A stretch of DNA of 7,608 bases from Burkholderiales bacterium (GTDB lineage Bacteria; Pseudomonadota; Gammaproteobacteria; Burkholderiales; Burkholderiaceae_F). Below are positions 1 through 5,781 of this stretch, piece by piece. The translations under genes and the position numbers were made by a program. Under the pieces are notes generated by a model. The model was given only the letters and a program-made list of their open reading frames with translations, ran no database searches and was not told the DNA's origin. Numbering within the stretch: position 1 is the stretch's first letter; each line of letters begins with the position of its first letter. Where the stretch lies: contig JAJPXW010000341.1 of the NCBI GenBank assembly GCA_021205255.1, positions 1 through 7,608 on the forward strand, written 5' to 3'.

Positions 1-300
1 AGCCGTCAGATCAGCGGTGAATACCGCAATGAAATCAGGGCATTGAAGAAAGTTGAGCTGCTAGTTCTCGACGACTGGGGCATTGGTCCCCTTGACTCGC
101 TGAGCAGGGGCGATCTTCTTGAAATTGTGGAGAGTAGACATGAATCGGCCAGCACCATTGTCACCAGCGTGCTGCCCGTGAGTTCGTGGGAGAGCTGGAT
201 AGGCGATCCAACCTATGCCGACGCCATACTGGACCGTCTGACAGCCAACCCGGTGAGAATTGAATTGAAAGGGGAATCGATGCGTTCGAAGCAAAGTTAG
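1..300 (+). CDS. istB: IS21-family IstB-like ATP-binding transposition helper, 3' part
   Basis: The reading frame is open from the first base to a TAG at 298-300, giving about 99 residues; the 5' part lies outside the window. IstB is the AAA+ ATPase that works with the IstA transposase to choose and deliver target DNA. The visible part begins just before the Walker B segment, with LLVLDDWG (the acidic DD pair) followed by PL, then RGDLLEIVESRH, the sensor-like TIVTSVLPVSSW, and the hallmark tail GDPTYADAILDRL and RIELKGESMR. These are the conserved C-terminal blocks of IstB, and the gene ends a few residues after ESMR as usual, so the 3' end is intact. The TTG at 43 is only an internal codon, not a start. 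The missing Walker A and istA would lie to the left. Whether the whole element is intact cannot be judged here. The family assignment is very secure. Confidence 0.93.
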   Translation, partial: SRQISGEYRNEIRALKKVELLVLDDWGIGPLDSLSRGDLLEIVESRHESASTIVTSVLPVSSWESWIGDPTYADAILDRLTANPVRIELKGESMRSKQS

Positions 301-424
301 CATAGAGGGAGACCGGCAAATTTAAAAACTTGGTTTGGACGGCAGGGATATTAGCGCTACGCGGTTGGCATCCAGGCACTTCAAGCGATTTGCGGCCTCG
401 GACCCCACCCGCCTAGAACCCTGG

Positions 425-489
425 ACCGTCCCGGCATCCCATTTGGACTGCGCCCTTGAAGGGCTTGTCCAATGGGATGCCGGGACGGT
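425..489. repeat. Long near-perfect hairpin (inverted repeat 1) downstream of istB
   Basis: The left arm 425-443 (ACCGTCCCGGCATCCCATT) is perfectly complementary to 471-489. After one unpaired T at 444 the stem continues with GGAC 445-448 pairing with GTCC 467-470. A short inner hairpin sits in the loop, with GCCCT 452-456 pairing with AGGGC 460-464. The result is a long GC-rich cruciform-capable structure in the non-coding part of the IS21-like element. There is no T-tract on either side, so it is not a standard intrinsic terminator. It could limit read-through into or out of the element, or be a separate palindromic insert; the function is unknown. Confidence 0.85.
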
Positions 490-491
490 TA

Positions 492-528
492 CCGAACAAA
501 TCCGCACCGTTGGTGCAGATTTGTTCGG
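492..528. repeat. Second hairpin (inverted repeat 2), immediately adjacent
   Basis: CCGAACAAATC at 492-502 pairs perfectly with GATTTGTTCGG at 518-528. After one C/A mismatch the stem continues with GCACC 504-508 against GGTGC 512-516, leaving a GTT loop. It starts only two bases after the preceding hairpin ends, so the two form a tandem pair. No run of T follows on the plus strand (CTCTTGAATTAATG), so a classical terminator is not supported. Function unknown. Confidence 0.85.
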
Positions 529-544
529 CTCTTGAATTAATGAC

Positions 545-635
545 TTCGCTGTTCACGCCTTGGTATCGCTGTTCATGGATTTGCTTTCAGTAGCCGAAAG
601 CAGCCAGTAACAGTGCGGTGAACAGTTCACGGACA
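545..635. mobile_element. Probable IS21-type right-end region with repeated TGTTCAC boxes
   Basis: TCGCTGTTCA occurs twice in direct orientation, at 546-555 and 566-575, exactly 20 bp apart. The inverse motif GTGAACAG appears at 618-625 inside the palindrome GTGAAC-A-GTTCAC (618-630). A small hairpin GCTTTC/GAAAGC (583-588 with 596-601) lies between them. IS21-family elements are known to carry multiple short repeats near their ends as transposase binding sites, and TGTTCAC-type boxes are familiar from that family. The position downstream of istB fits. The exact tip (a CA dinucleotide is expected) is not determined; GGACA ending at 635 is one possibility. The call is inferred from repeats plus context. 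Confidence 0.5.
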
Positions 636-661
636 GGCGTTCGTGCTTAAACGGTAGCTTC

Positions 662-852
662 TGGGATCTATTAAATGCCGAAGGGTTGAACAAGAAGGAT
701 TTATCAGCTGCAGTGCGTCCTAACGGACAAACACGGTTGAATATTTATTAATGCCGAAAAGGTTGAACAAGAAGGATTTATTAGATACCGTGCGTCCTAA
801 CGGACAACAGCGCTTGGGATCTATTAAATGCCAAAAGGGTTTAACAAGAAGG
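662..852. repeat. Degenerate tandem repeat, three copies, 76-77 bp period
   Basis: Copy A starts at 662, copy B at 738 and copy C at 815; C is only partial, with similarity fading after about 852. Shared blocks include TGGGATCTATTAAATGCC (662-679 and 815-832), ATGCC at 675, 751 and 828, AACAAGAAGG in all three, and GTGCGTCCTAACGGACAA (713-730 and 790-807), which contains the small stem GTCC-TAAC-GGAC. Each copy holds an ATG followed by codons readable as MPKGLNKKDL-like; copy A is one base short before the LNKKDL part. Substitutions between A and B leave the peptide pattern KDLxxxVRPNGQxRL intact, which hints at once-coding DNA. LNKKDL followed by xxxV faintly resembles the N-terminus of HU proteins, but the similarity is too short to rely on. 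Copy B is open to 975 but does not look like a real protein. Confidence 0.75.
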
Positions 853-1253
853 TTTGTTCTAGCAGAAAAGCTTGAAACTGAAGTAATAGCTTGTTTACGT
901 TACGGCATTCAAGTTCATCGAAATATTACCGAAGTCCTTTCAAATAGGCATGAACTGAATACTATTTGTTCTTGATAAGGAATTTCCTTCATAGGGAAGT
1001 CCCTATATAAAAATCGCACTTAAGGAGGAAAAACAGAAGTTAGAATCACCAGTGACCTGCTTTAGAGGTCAAAAAACGATGATCTGTCCACTAGGAAAGG
1101 TCAAATTTAGTAAAAAGAACCTCAGTTGCGACATAAAGTTGATTCGTTAAATAACGTTCACACTCTATCACTCCGAATTAAAGCTTGTGAGATTCTTGAG
1201 AGTATAGCTACCGTTCACGTAGCGTCAAAAACCTGTTCATTCTTTAGTAATAA
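853..1253. other. Gene-free AT-rich stretch with small palindromes and an orphan SD
   Basis: No convincing coding region is seen on either strand. Visible structures are the perfect palindrome AAGGAA-T-TTCCTT (977-989), the hairpin ATAGGG-AAGT-CCCTAT (991-1006), a TATAAA-like box (1006-1011), an excellent Shine-Dalgarno match TAAGGAGG (1021-1028) with no start codon at a usable distance, and the hairpin TGACCT/AGGTCA (1053-1058 with 1066-1071). AGGTCAAA recurs at 1098-1105. This reads as control-region debris whose gene has been lost, ending at the junction with the truncated transposase. That interpretation is inference. Confidence 0.5.
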
Positions 1254-2273
1254 TCAATTGGGGACGGTGTTCAATCCACCGTCGGCAACCACAATGGTAT
1301 TCTTGATATGGTACTTCCCTTCAAGCGCCCTGATGGATTCATCCATCGTCACCTTTTCGGAGGCGTTGCCCCGGTATATGTAGAAGTCAATGGGGATTCC
1401 ATTTCTATCCACGACTAGCGCAATTGAAATCAATGGATCGTGCCGACCCTCCTTGGACGCTCCCTTCATGCGCAATGTGCTTGTCGTGCGATCAATGATT
1501 TCCTCAACAGCGGCCTTTTGCTCTTCTTCAGTAGCCTCCGGACCAAGTGAGGCGAGCTTGGTGGAGATTTTCATCTCCAGTTTCTGCTCATCGGTAAAAG
1601 GGGTCTCGTACCACGTGTTCGTGCAATCGTAGAACACTACGGTCAAATCCCGCAGGTCCATCTTGTGTATGTTCTTGTTGACGGTCTTGAGAATTGTGTC
1701 TTTCTGAAGGTAGGCGAAATCGAGCATGCGGTAGAGGTCGTGTTCCGTGTCGTCCCTTAGCGGGGCGCCTAGCCAGTTGAGCTTCTCCTGGGAATGCCTT
1801 AGGTGGGAGCACGGATTGACAATTCGGTTGACTACGCTCTGGTAGAGTAGTTTCGGAGCATCGAATTCGGCTTCATAGGCCGACCAGTGGTAGTCAAGCA
1901 CCCTGGGCAAACCCAGCTCCCTCCATATCGGCAGCAATACGTAGTGGCTGTAGTCGAGACCGGGATGGCCGGCAAAAGGTTCATTGGAGTTATTGTTTTC
2001 GGAAATATTATTGTCGGAAGTATCGCCTAGCTTATCGAGCTCCTTCAGGAGTTCGGCGGTATCGTCCCTACGCTTTTGCTGGACGGCCGCCATGCTTTCA
2101 TTTTTTATCTTTGCCTTTAACTTCTCGTAGCCATCGGGATCGTTGCGGATAATTTCGGAATAGTAGCCAAGGAAGCCCGCCAGCACTGTCTTGGAACGCA
2201 TTTTCCCGTTCTTATCCGGTGCCCAGACGCTATAGGCTCTATAGAGGCGGTCTTGTCGTTTGGTGACGTACAT
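1254..2273 (-). pseudogene. IS1634/IS4-type DDE transposase, C-terminally truncated
   Basis: The 339-residue reading frame starts at the ATG at 2271-2273 (MYVTKRQDRLYRAYSV) and stops at TGA 1254-1256. The transposase cuts and joins the element ends with a DDE RNase H-fold active site. The N-terminal region with an Asn-rich linker (about residues 87-98) precedes the catalytic domain. The first catalytic Asp is in VVFYDCTNTWYE (D216). The motif GASKEGRHDPLISIALVVD (about 271-289) and RGNASE (about 301-306) are characteristic of the IS1634 group. The second Asp is in IVVADGGLNT (D331). The frame ends eight residues later, so the Y-R-E-K block with the catalytic Glu is missing; family members are usually about 450-600 residues. 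None of the three frames beyond the stop continues the homology recognisably, so this looks like a deletion or rearrangement junction rather than a point stop. It should be inactive. Its G+C appears higher than in the flanking DNA. Confidence 0.88.
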
Positions 2274-2313
2274 AGGGTAATCTCTGCATCGGTTAGGTGC
2301 TATCCCTGTAAAG

Positions 2314-2343
2314 TATATAGGACGGTATGTAGGAGACTACCAA
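2314..2343 (-). promoter_or_regulatory. Candidate promoter for the truncated transposase
   Basis: Reading the minus strand, TTGGTA (plus 2338-2343) is followed after 18 bp by TATATA (plus 2314-2319), about 40 bases upstream of the transposase ATG. The -10 is good and the -35 is a partial match. Upstream of the ATG only a weak purine-rich segment (GCAGAG) is visible. Assigned by sequence resemblance and position only. Confidence 0.4.
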
Positions 2344-2399
2344 AAAAATCAGGGGGGATATATCAGTGCTACCCCGCATGGTTGCTGAACTTGTGTAAA

Positions 2400-2452
2400 A
2401 ATTTTTGGCTATTTTACTGCAAAACTCAGGTGTAAGGTTGCGAAAATGGCGC
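2400..2452. mobile_element. Approximate outer (left) end of the IS1634-like element
   Basis: The element's 5' boundary must lie between the transposase promoter and the protease terminator that ends at about 2453. On the minus strand the segment CGCAACCTTACACCTGAG followed by TTTTGCAG (plus about 2419-2442) is a plausible terminal inverted repeat. The partner repeat is missing because the other end of the element has been lost, so neither the repeat nor a target duplication can be confirmed. The exact base is uncertain. Confidence 0.3.
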
Positions 2453-2486
2453 ATAAAACAAAACCAGGACATCGAAGTCCTGGTTT
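2453..2486 (-). terminator. Intrinsic terminator of the DegP-like protease gene
   Basis: On the minus strand a perfect 10 bp stem AAACCAGGAC/GTCCTGGTTT (plus 2477-2486 with 2461-2470) encloses the loop TTCGAT and is followed by TGTTTTAT. It begins 22 bases after the protease stop codon. The A/T-rich flanks on both sides mean it may also work in the other direction, shielding the protease from the insertion sequence. Confidence 0.9.
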
Positions 2487-2508
2487 GTTCTTGGGTTAGG
2501 AGAAGTAT

Positions 2509-3990
2509 TTAACTGAATTTCACTGGAACGAAAATTCTTTGGCCACTCCGGTCTACTAATACCGCAATAGTACCTTTGGCTTTTGCAGTGGCTTTATCGA
2601 GATCGGCCTCAGACTTCACTTTTTGTCCGGCAACGCTAAGAATAATGTCGCCTGCCTGAATACCAGCTTCAGCTGCTCGTCCCATTACTGCGGTTACGAA
2701 AAGGCCATCTTTTACTTTTTTTTTCTCAGCAGCGTTAAGAGAGCGTGTTACAACTCCCAAGGCATTCACTTGAGTGCCGTAAGAACCACCGCTTTTTGCA
2801 GAAGCGATTTTCATGGGTTCAGCTGTTAGCTCTTCTACTTTTAAATTAAGAGAGACTTCCTTTACGCCACGTTTTACTTTTACGTTTACCTTGGAGTTAG
2901 GCTTAGTGTTAGCCACAGCTCTGGAAAGATCGTTGGAATCCGCTATAGGAGTTCCGTTGAATTCCACGATCAAGTCGCCTTCCTGCATTCCTGCTTTCTG
3001 GGCTGGACCTTTTTCTTCGAGTTGGACTACTAGTGCTCCACTTGCATTTGGAAGACCTAGACTTTCGGCCAATTCCGGCGTAAGCGGCTGCATGACTACA
3101 CCGATTCTTCCACGATGAACTTTGCCGCCTTTTACTAGCTGATCTTTAATTTGGACAGCCAGGTCGATTGGAATTGCAAACGAAAGACCCATAAATCCAC
3201 CGGAAGTAGAAAAGATCTGGGAGTTAATTCCAATCACTTCGCCTCTTAGATTGAAAAGAGGTCCTCCAGAGTTACCTGGGTTAACAGCCACGTCCGTCTG
3301 AATGAACGGTACGAATTGGTCGCCTTCTAAGTTACGACTCTTTGCTGAAACGATCCCTTGCGTGACAGTGTTGTCAAGACCAAATGGAGCGCCAATCGCT
3401 GCTACCCATTCACCAACTTTAACCTTATCGGAACTACCGAGCTTGACAGTTGGAAGGTTTTTGGCATCGACTTTAATAACTGCCACATCGGTCTTCTGGT
3501 CGCTTCCGATTAGTTTTGCCTTGAAAACTCTCTTATCAGGCAGGTGAACTGTTAATTCGTCAGCACCTTCCACAACGTGGTGATTGGTCAGGATTAGCCC
3601 GTCTGGACTAATGATGAAGCCGGAACCCTGGCCACGACGTTCAGGTATATTACGTGGGCCTTGTGGAATTGGACCGAATTGGAAAGGGAACCCAAATCTT
3701 CTGAATTCTTCAAATGGATCAGGTTGCTGATTTCTATCAGGCGCTGGAGCGCGTCTAGCTTTAGTAACTGAATCAATGCTCACGACCGCTTTTCCATAGT
3801 CTTCCACGAGCTTGGAAAAGTCTGGAAGCGCTACAAGATAAGTTGTGTCGGCCGGAGCGCCTACTGTCTTTGTAGTAATGCTAGTTGCAGCCGCAACTGC
3901 TGGTTCGGATTGGAAAACTGGAACCAGTGCAAGAGACCCGCAAAGGGCGGCTGCTAAGGCAGTGACTTTGACTACAACATTGGGCTTCAT
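2509..3990 (-). CDS. degP: Periplasmic Do/DegP-family (MucD-like) serine protease
   Basis: The 493-residue product degrades or refolds damaged envelope proteins in the periplasm. A Sec signal peptide is clear: KPNVVVK, a hydrophobic core from about 8 to 24, then a likely cut after AVA near residue 33. The trypsin-like domain carries the catalytic triad His138 (TNHHVVEG), Asp168 (QKTDVAVIKV) and Ser241 (NPGNSGGPLF). A Pro/Phe/Arg-rich loop at about 78-118 (FEEFRRFGFPFQFG) corresponds to the LA loop of DegP/DegQ. PDZ1 spans about 293-387 with its binding loop near GRIGVVMQ, and PDZ2 about 405-493 (LGVVTRSL, AGIQAGDIIL). The length is normal for the family and all key residues are present. No strong ribosome site precedes the ATG (only AGAAG about 10 bases upstream), but the signal peptide starts right there. 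DegP, DegQ and MucD cannot be separated from sequence alone, so the symbol is approximate. A run of nine A on the coding strand lies in the PDZ2 region. The gene ends in a strong terminator. Confidence 0.96.
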   Translation of the reverse strand: MKPNVVVKVTALAAALCGSLALVPVFQSEPAVAAATSITTKTVGAPADTTYLVALPDFSKLVEDYGKAVVSIDSVTKARRAPAPDRNQQPDPFEEFRRFGFPFQFGPIPQGPRNIPERRGQGSGFIISPDGLILTNHHVVEGADELTVHLPDKRVFKAKLIGSDQKTDVAVIKVDAKNLPTVKLGSSDKVKVGEWVAAIGAPFGLDNTVTQGIVSAKSRNLEGDQFVPFIQTDVAVNPGNSGGPLFNLRGEVIGINSQIFSTSGGFMGLSFAIPIDLAVQIKDQLVKGGKVHRGRIGVVMQPLTPELAESLGLPNASGALVVQLEEKGPAQKAGMQEGDLIVEFNGTPIADSNDLSRAVANTKPNSKVNVKVKRGVKEVSLNLKVEELTAEPMKIASAKSGGSYGTQVNALGVVTRSLNAAEKKKVKDGLFVTAVMGRAAEAGIQAGDIILSVAGQKVKSEADLDKATAKAKGTIAVLVDRSGQRIFVPVKFS

Positions 3991-4523
3991 AGGTGTGTGC
4001 TTCTAGTTATGTTTTATTTGAGGAGTTATAAATTTCTACTTTGATATTTTGTACTTTGGCATTATTTCAGCCTTAATGAAAGAGCGCCAAAATGTAAAAA
4101 AATTAGGTGTTCTGCAAATTAACATATCCAAGGCTCCCCGTGGATTTTATTTGTCTATTTTGTTGCCTTTGAGACAACATTTGACTCCTGATCTACTCTG
4201 GACTTGGTCGCTTTTAGGTGACCGACAATACCCTTCCAGAGCCGACTTCAGCCTTCATCGATAGCTCTAATCAGTAGCACTGCTACTAGTGGCTGAGATA
4301 TTTGATCGGGCAAAGGTAAGAGTTCGGCTTAATGCTTTTCTCTATGACAGTTAGAGGGGACGGTAATGAGAGATAACTGAAAATCGCTTAAAGAAACACC
4401 ATCGAACTGACCTCAACAAAGAGGTTGGTAACGACTAACTGTATAACTTTTACAGTTTGTTTTCAGAACGTCTTTAAGACAATTTTGTTAAATGCACATT
4501 TCGACAGTTACTGGCAACCAAAT
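3991..4523. other. 533 bp gene-free gap with several hairpins
   Basis: No convincing gene is seen on either strand. It must hold the protease promoter near its left side, but no good -35/-10 pair stands out; TATAAC on the minus strand near 4027 is the best -10. Inverted repeats seen: TTGTCT/AGACAA (4151-4156 with 4172-4177); CTCTGGA/TCCAGAG (4196-4202 with 4235-4241) enclosing GGTC/GACC (4206-4209 with 4220-4223); AGTAGCA-C-TGCTACT (4273-4287); CAGTTA/TAACTG (4348-4353 with 4374-4379); ACCTC/GAGGT (4410-4414 with 4421-4425); AACTGTA/TACAGTT (4437-4443 with 4451-4457). The last two lie 67-115 bases past the stop of the upstream hypothetical gene and could end its transcript, though no proper T-tract on the minus strand follows. 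A small structured RNA is possible. Confidence 0.45.
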
Positions 4524-5552
4524 CTAATCGCCGATCAAATATTTTTCTCTGCATCCTTGTGGAAGAAATTTACTAAACCTTTCATTCAGATCGCGCCTTT
4601 CGAATTTTTCACTTAGAAGTTCACGAAGCTTTATGCCTAAAAGTTCACAGGTGATTGGATCGGTGAGACAGCTTGACCTGTAAGGGCCGAAAAAGGGACC
4701 ATTCACTAATAAAGTCTGGCTCCTATCTTCTCCGTTTTCTAGCCAGACGTATTCGAAATTGAGTTCAGAGGCCCTGGTAGAGGAACGGATCGAGAACTTT
4801 TCATATTCGTTGATTTCACCTAGAAGCCTCTGATCCTCCGAGTCGATCCACATCTTGAAAAAGTTTTCCTTATCGGTACGGCCTCCGCAATAAACGAGAC
4901 AGGGGCTAAATTTTCTTCTGATGCTGGTAAAGGTATGGTAGTTGTGCCGAGTTAGTGCGCACCATTCCAAATACTGCTTAAGCTTTGGCATTCCAGTCCA
5001 TTCCGCAAGAGTAATGAACTTAGCTAGATTGTCCGATATCTTGACGCATTGATTTGTGCACCAGGCAGTATTTCCTTCTACGTGTTTAGCTAAAGATATG
5101 GGATAGGCATTAAGGATCAGACCGTGACGGTCTTTTTGGAAGAATTGAAATTCATCGATCAGATTAATGCAGGCTTCTTCAACTTTCTTTCCAAAAAGAT
5201 GAGTGCAATTGAGCCGGCCAGTTAAAACTGCCGTTAGCAATAGGACAAATACTTGATGAACTAACGGAGAACCACTGACGACTGAAGCTCCGTCGTGATT
5301 AATGAACGCTTCCTGAATATTCTTGGGATTTTTAGGAGGCTTTAAGTAAAGTCTTTTTTCGTCATGAATTCCAAAGAAGCTTTTAGGGCTGCAAGGACGT
5401 TCTTGAGTAAAACCTTTTCCAGGTTCCAATGCGCAAAACCAAATGGGACTTTCAACGTTTCCGCCGTCTGCACCAAAATAAGGCGAAGTCACTGCATCTA
5501 GCAAAGGCTGCGGAACAGTAAATTCAGTACCTGCAAAACTAAGTTGTCTCAT
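4524..5552 (-). CDS. Uncharacterised 342-residue protein, possible uracil-DNA-glycosylase-like fold
   Basis: I do not recognise this family with certainty. The start at the ATG 5550-5552 is well supported by AAAGGAG seven bases upstream. The protein has no signal peptide or convincing membrane segment, so it is probably cytoplasmic; a short hydrophobic stretch at about 100-111 is likely a buried helix. It is cysteine-rich (about 12 Cys, including C165 and C169 in WCTNQC). Motif order suggests a UDG-superfamily fold: PIWFCALEPGKGF (36-48) resembles the first-strand G-x-x-P-G loop, GLILNAYPIS (144-153) resembles the N-x-x-P second block, and SPCLVYCGGRTDKENFFKMW (216-235) resembles the later strand-helix 'G+ A/D x x F' block. 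The C-terminal VNGPFFGPYRSSCL (283-296), followed by a helix, sits where the HPSP-type loop would be, but no such histidine is present. DNA repair activity should therefore not be assumed. It lies between a sensor kinase and a protease gene with wide gaps, so it is probably its own transcription unit. Confidence 0.8.
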   Translation of the reverse strand: MRQLSFAGTEFTVPQPLLDAVTSPYFGADGGNVESPIWFCALEPGKGFTQERPCSPKSFFGIHDEKRLYLKPPKNPKNIQEAFINHDGASVVSGSPLVHQVFVLLLTAVLTGRLNCTHLFGKKVEEACINLIDEFQFFQKDRHGLILNAYPISLAKHVEGNTAWCTNQCVKISDNLAKFITLAEWTGMPKLKQYLEWCALTRHNYHTFTSIRRKFSPCLVYCGGRTDKENFFKMWIDSEDQRLLGEINEYEKFSIRSSTRASELNFEYVWLENGEDRSQTLLVNGPFFGPYRSSCLTDPITCELLGIKLRELLSEKFERRDLNERFSKFLPQGCREKYLIGD

Positions 5553-5559
5553 TAGACAG

Positions 5560-5566
5560 CTCCTTT
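5560..5566 (-). promoter_or_regulatory. Strong ribosome binding site deciding the start of the 342-residue gene
   Basis: On the minus strand AAAGGAG lies seven bases before the ATG at 5550-5552. This is the clearest Shine-Dalgarno match in front of any gene in the window, and it supports both the reality of this gene and its start. Confidence 0.85.
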
Positions 5567-5650
5567 GTAGTGCTTTTAGCAGTGATCAATTAAAAGTTTT
5601 GTCCCGTTCCTTTATTTTATGCACTCATGGATTAAGAAACAGTCCAGGAT

Positions 5651-5687
5651 TATTTTGCAATGCTAATTTGCAAAATAGCGAATTATA
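5651..5687 (-). promoter_or_regulatory. TATAAT box followed by a perfect 10 bp palindrome
   Basis: On the minus strand a consensus TATAAT (plus 5682-5687) is followed four bases later by TATTTTGCAA, seven spacer bases and its exact complement (plus 5651-5660 and 5668-5677). A transcript starting about seven bases after the TATAAT would begin inside the palindrome, so it looks like a repressor operator or the 5' hairpin of the leader of the 342-residue gene, whose ATG is about 100 bases further. No good -35 is seen at 17 bp. It could alternatively mark the 3' end of the kinase transcript. The palindrome is certain; the role is inferred. Confidence 0.5.
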
Positions 5688-5781
5688 GGCTTTAGAGCTT
5701 TTAGATATCTTTTAAGGACATGGGAATCCAAGCTGTTAAAACGAGCTTTAAACCCAATCCTGTATGTGCAAGGAGCAACAA

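Noticed and set aside
425..528. Integron attC site or classical intrinsic terminators
   Set aside because: The conserved attC core boxes (RYYYAAC/GTTRRRY in the right places) are absent, and neither hairpin is followed by a T-tract.
335..535. Frames running through the paired hairpins on both strands
   Set aside because: Their sequence is largely the two inverted repeats read as codons; there is no start signal and no family resemblance.
662..852. CRISPR array
   Set aside because: The copies are contiguous 76-77 bp units that match along most of their length, with no constant-length unique spacers and no cas genes nearby.
751..975. A 74-codon frame starting in repeat copy B
   Set aside because: It is composed of the tandem repeat plus low-information sequence, has no ribosome binding site, and resembles no protein family.
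1053..1105. IS3/IS150-like terminal repeat suggested by the repeated AGGTCA
   Set aside because: Only a 6 bp stem and a short direct repeat are present, with no IS3-type transposase sequence beside them; too weak to call.
1126..1632. Plus-strand open frames opposite the transposase
   Set aside because: They are antisense shadows of the clearly recognisable minus-strand transposase.
4049..4264. A 71-codon plus-strand frame upstream of the protease
   Set aside because: No ribosome binding site, low-quality composition, and it overlaps the hairpin chain; more likely non-coding.
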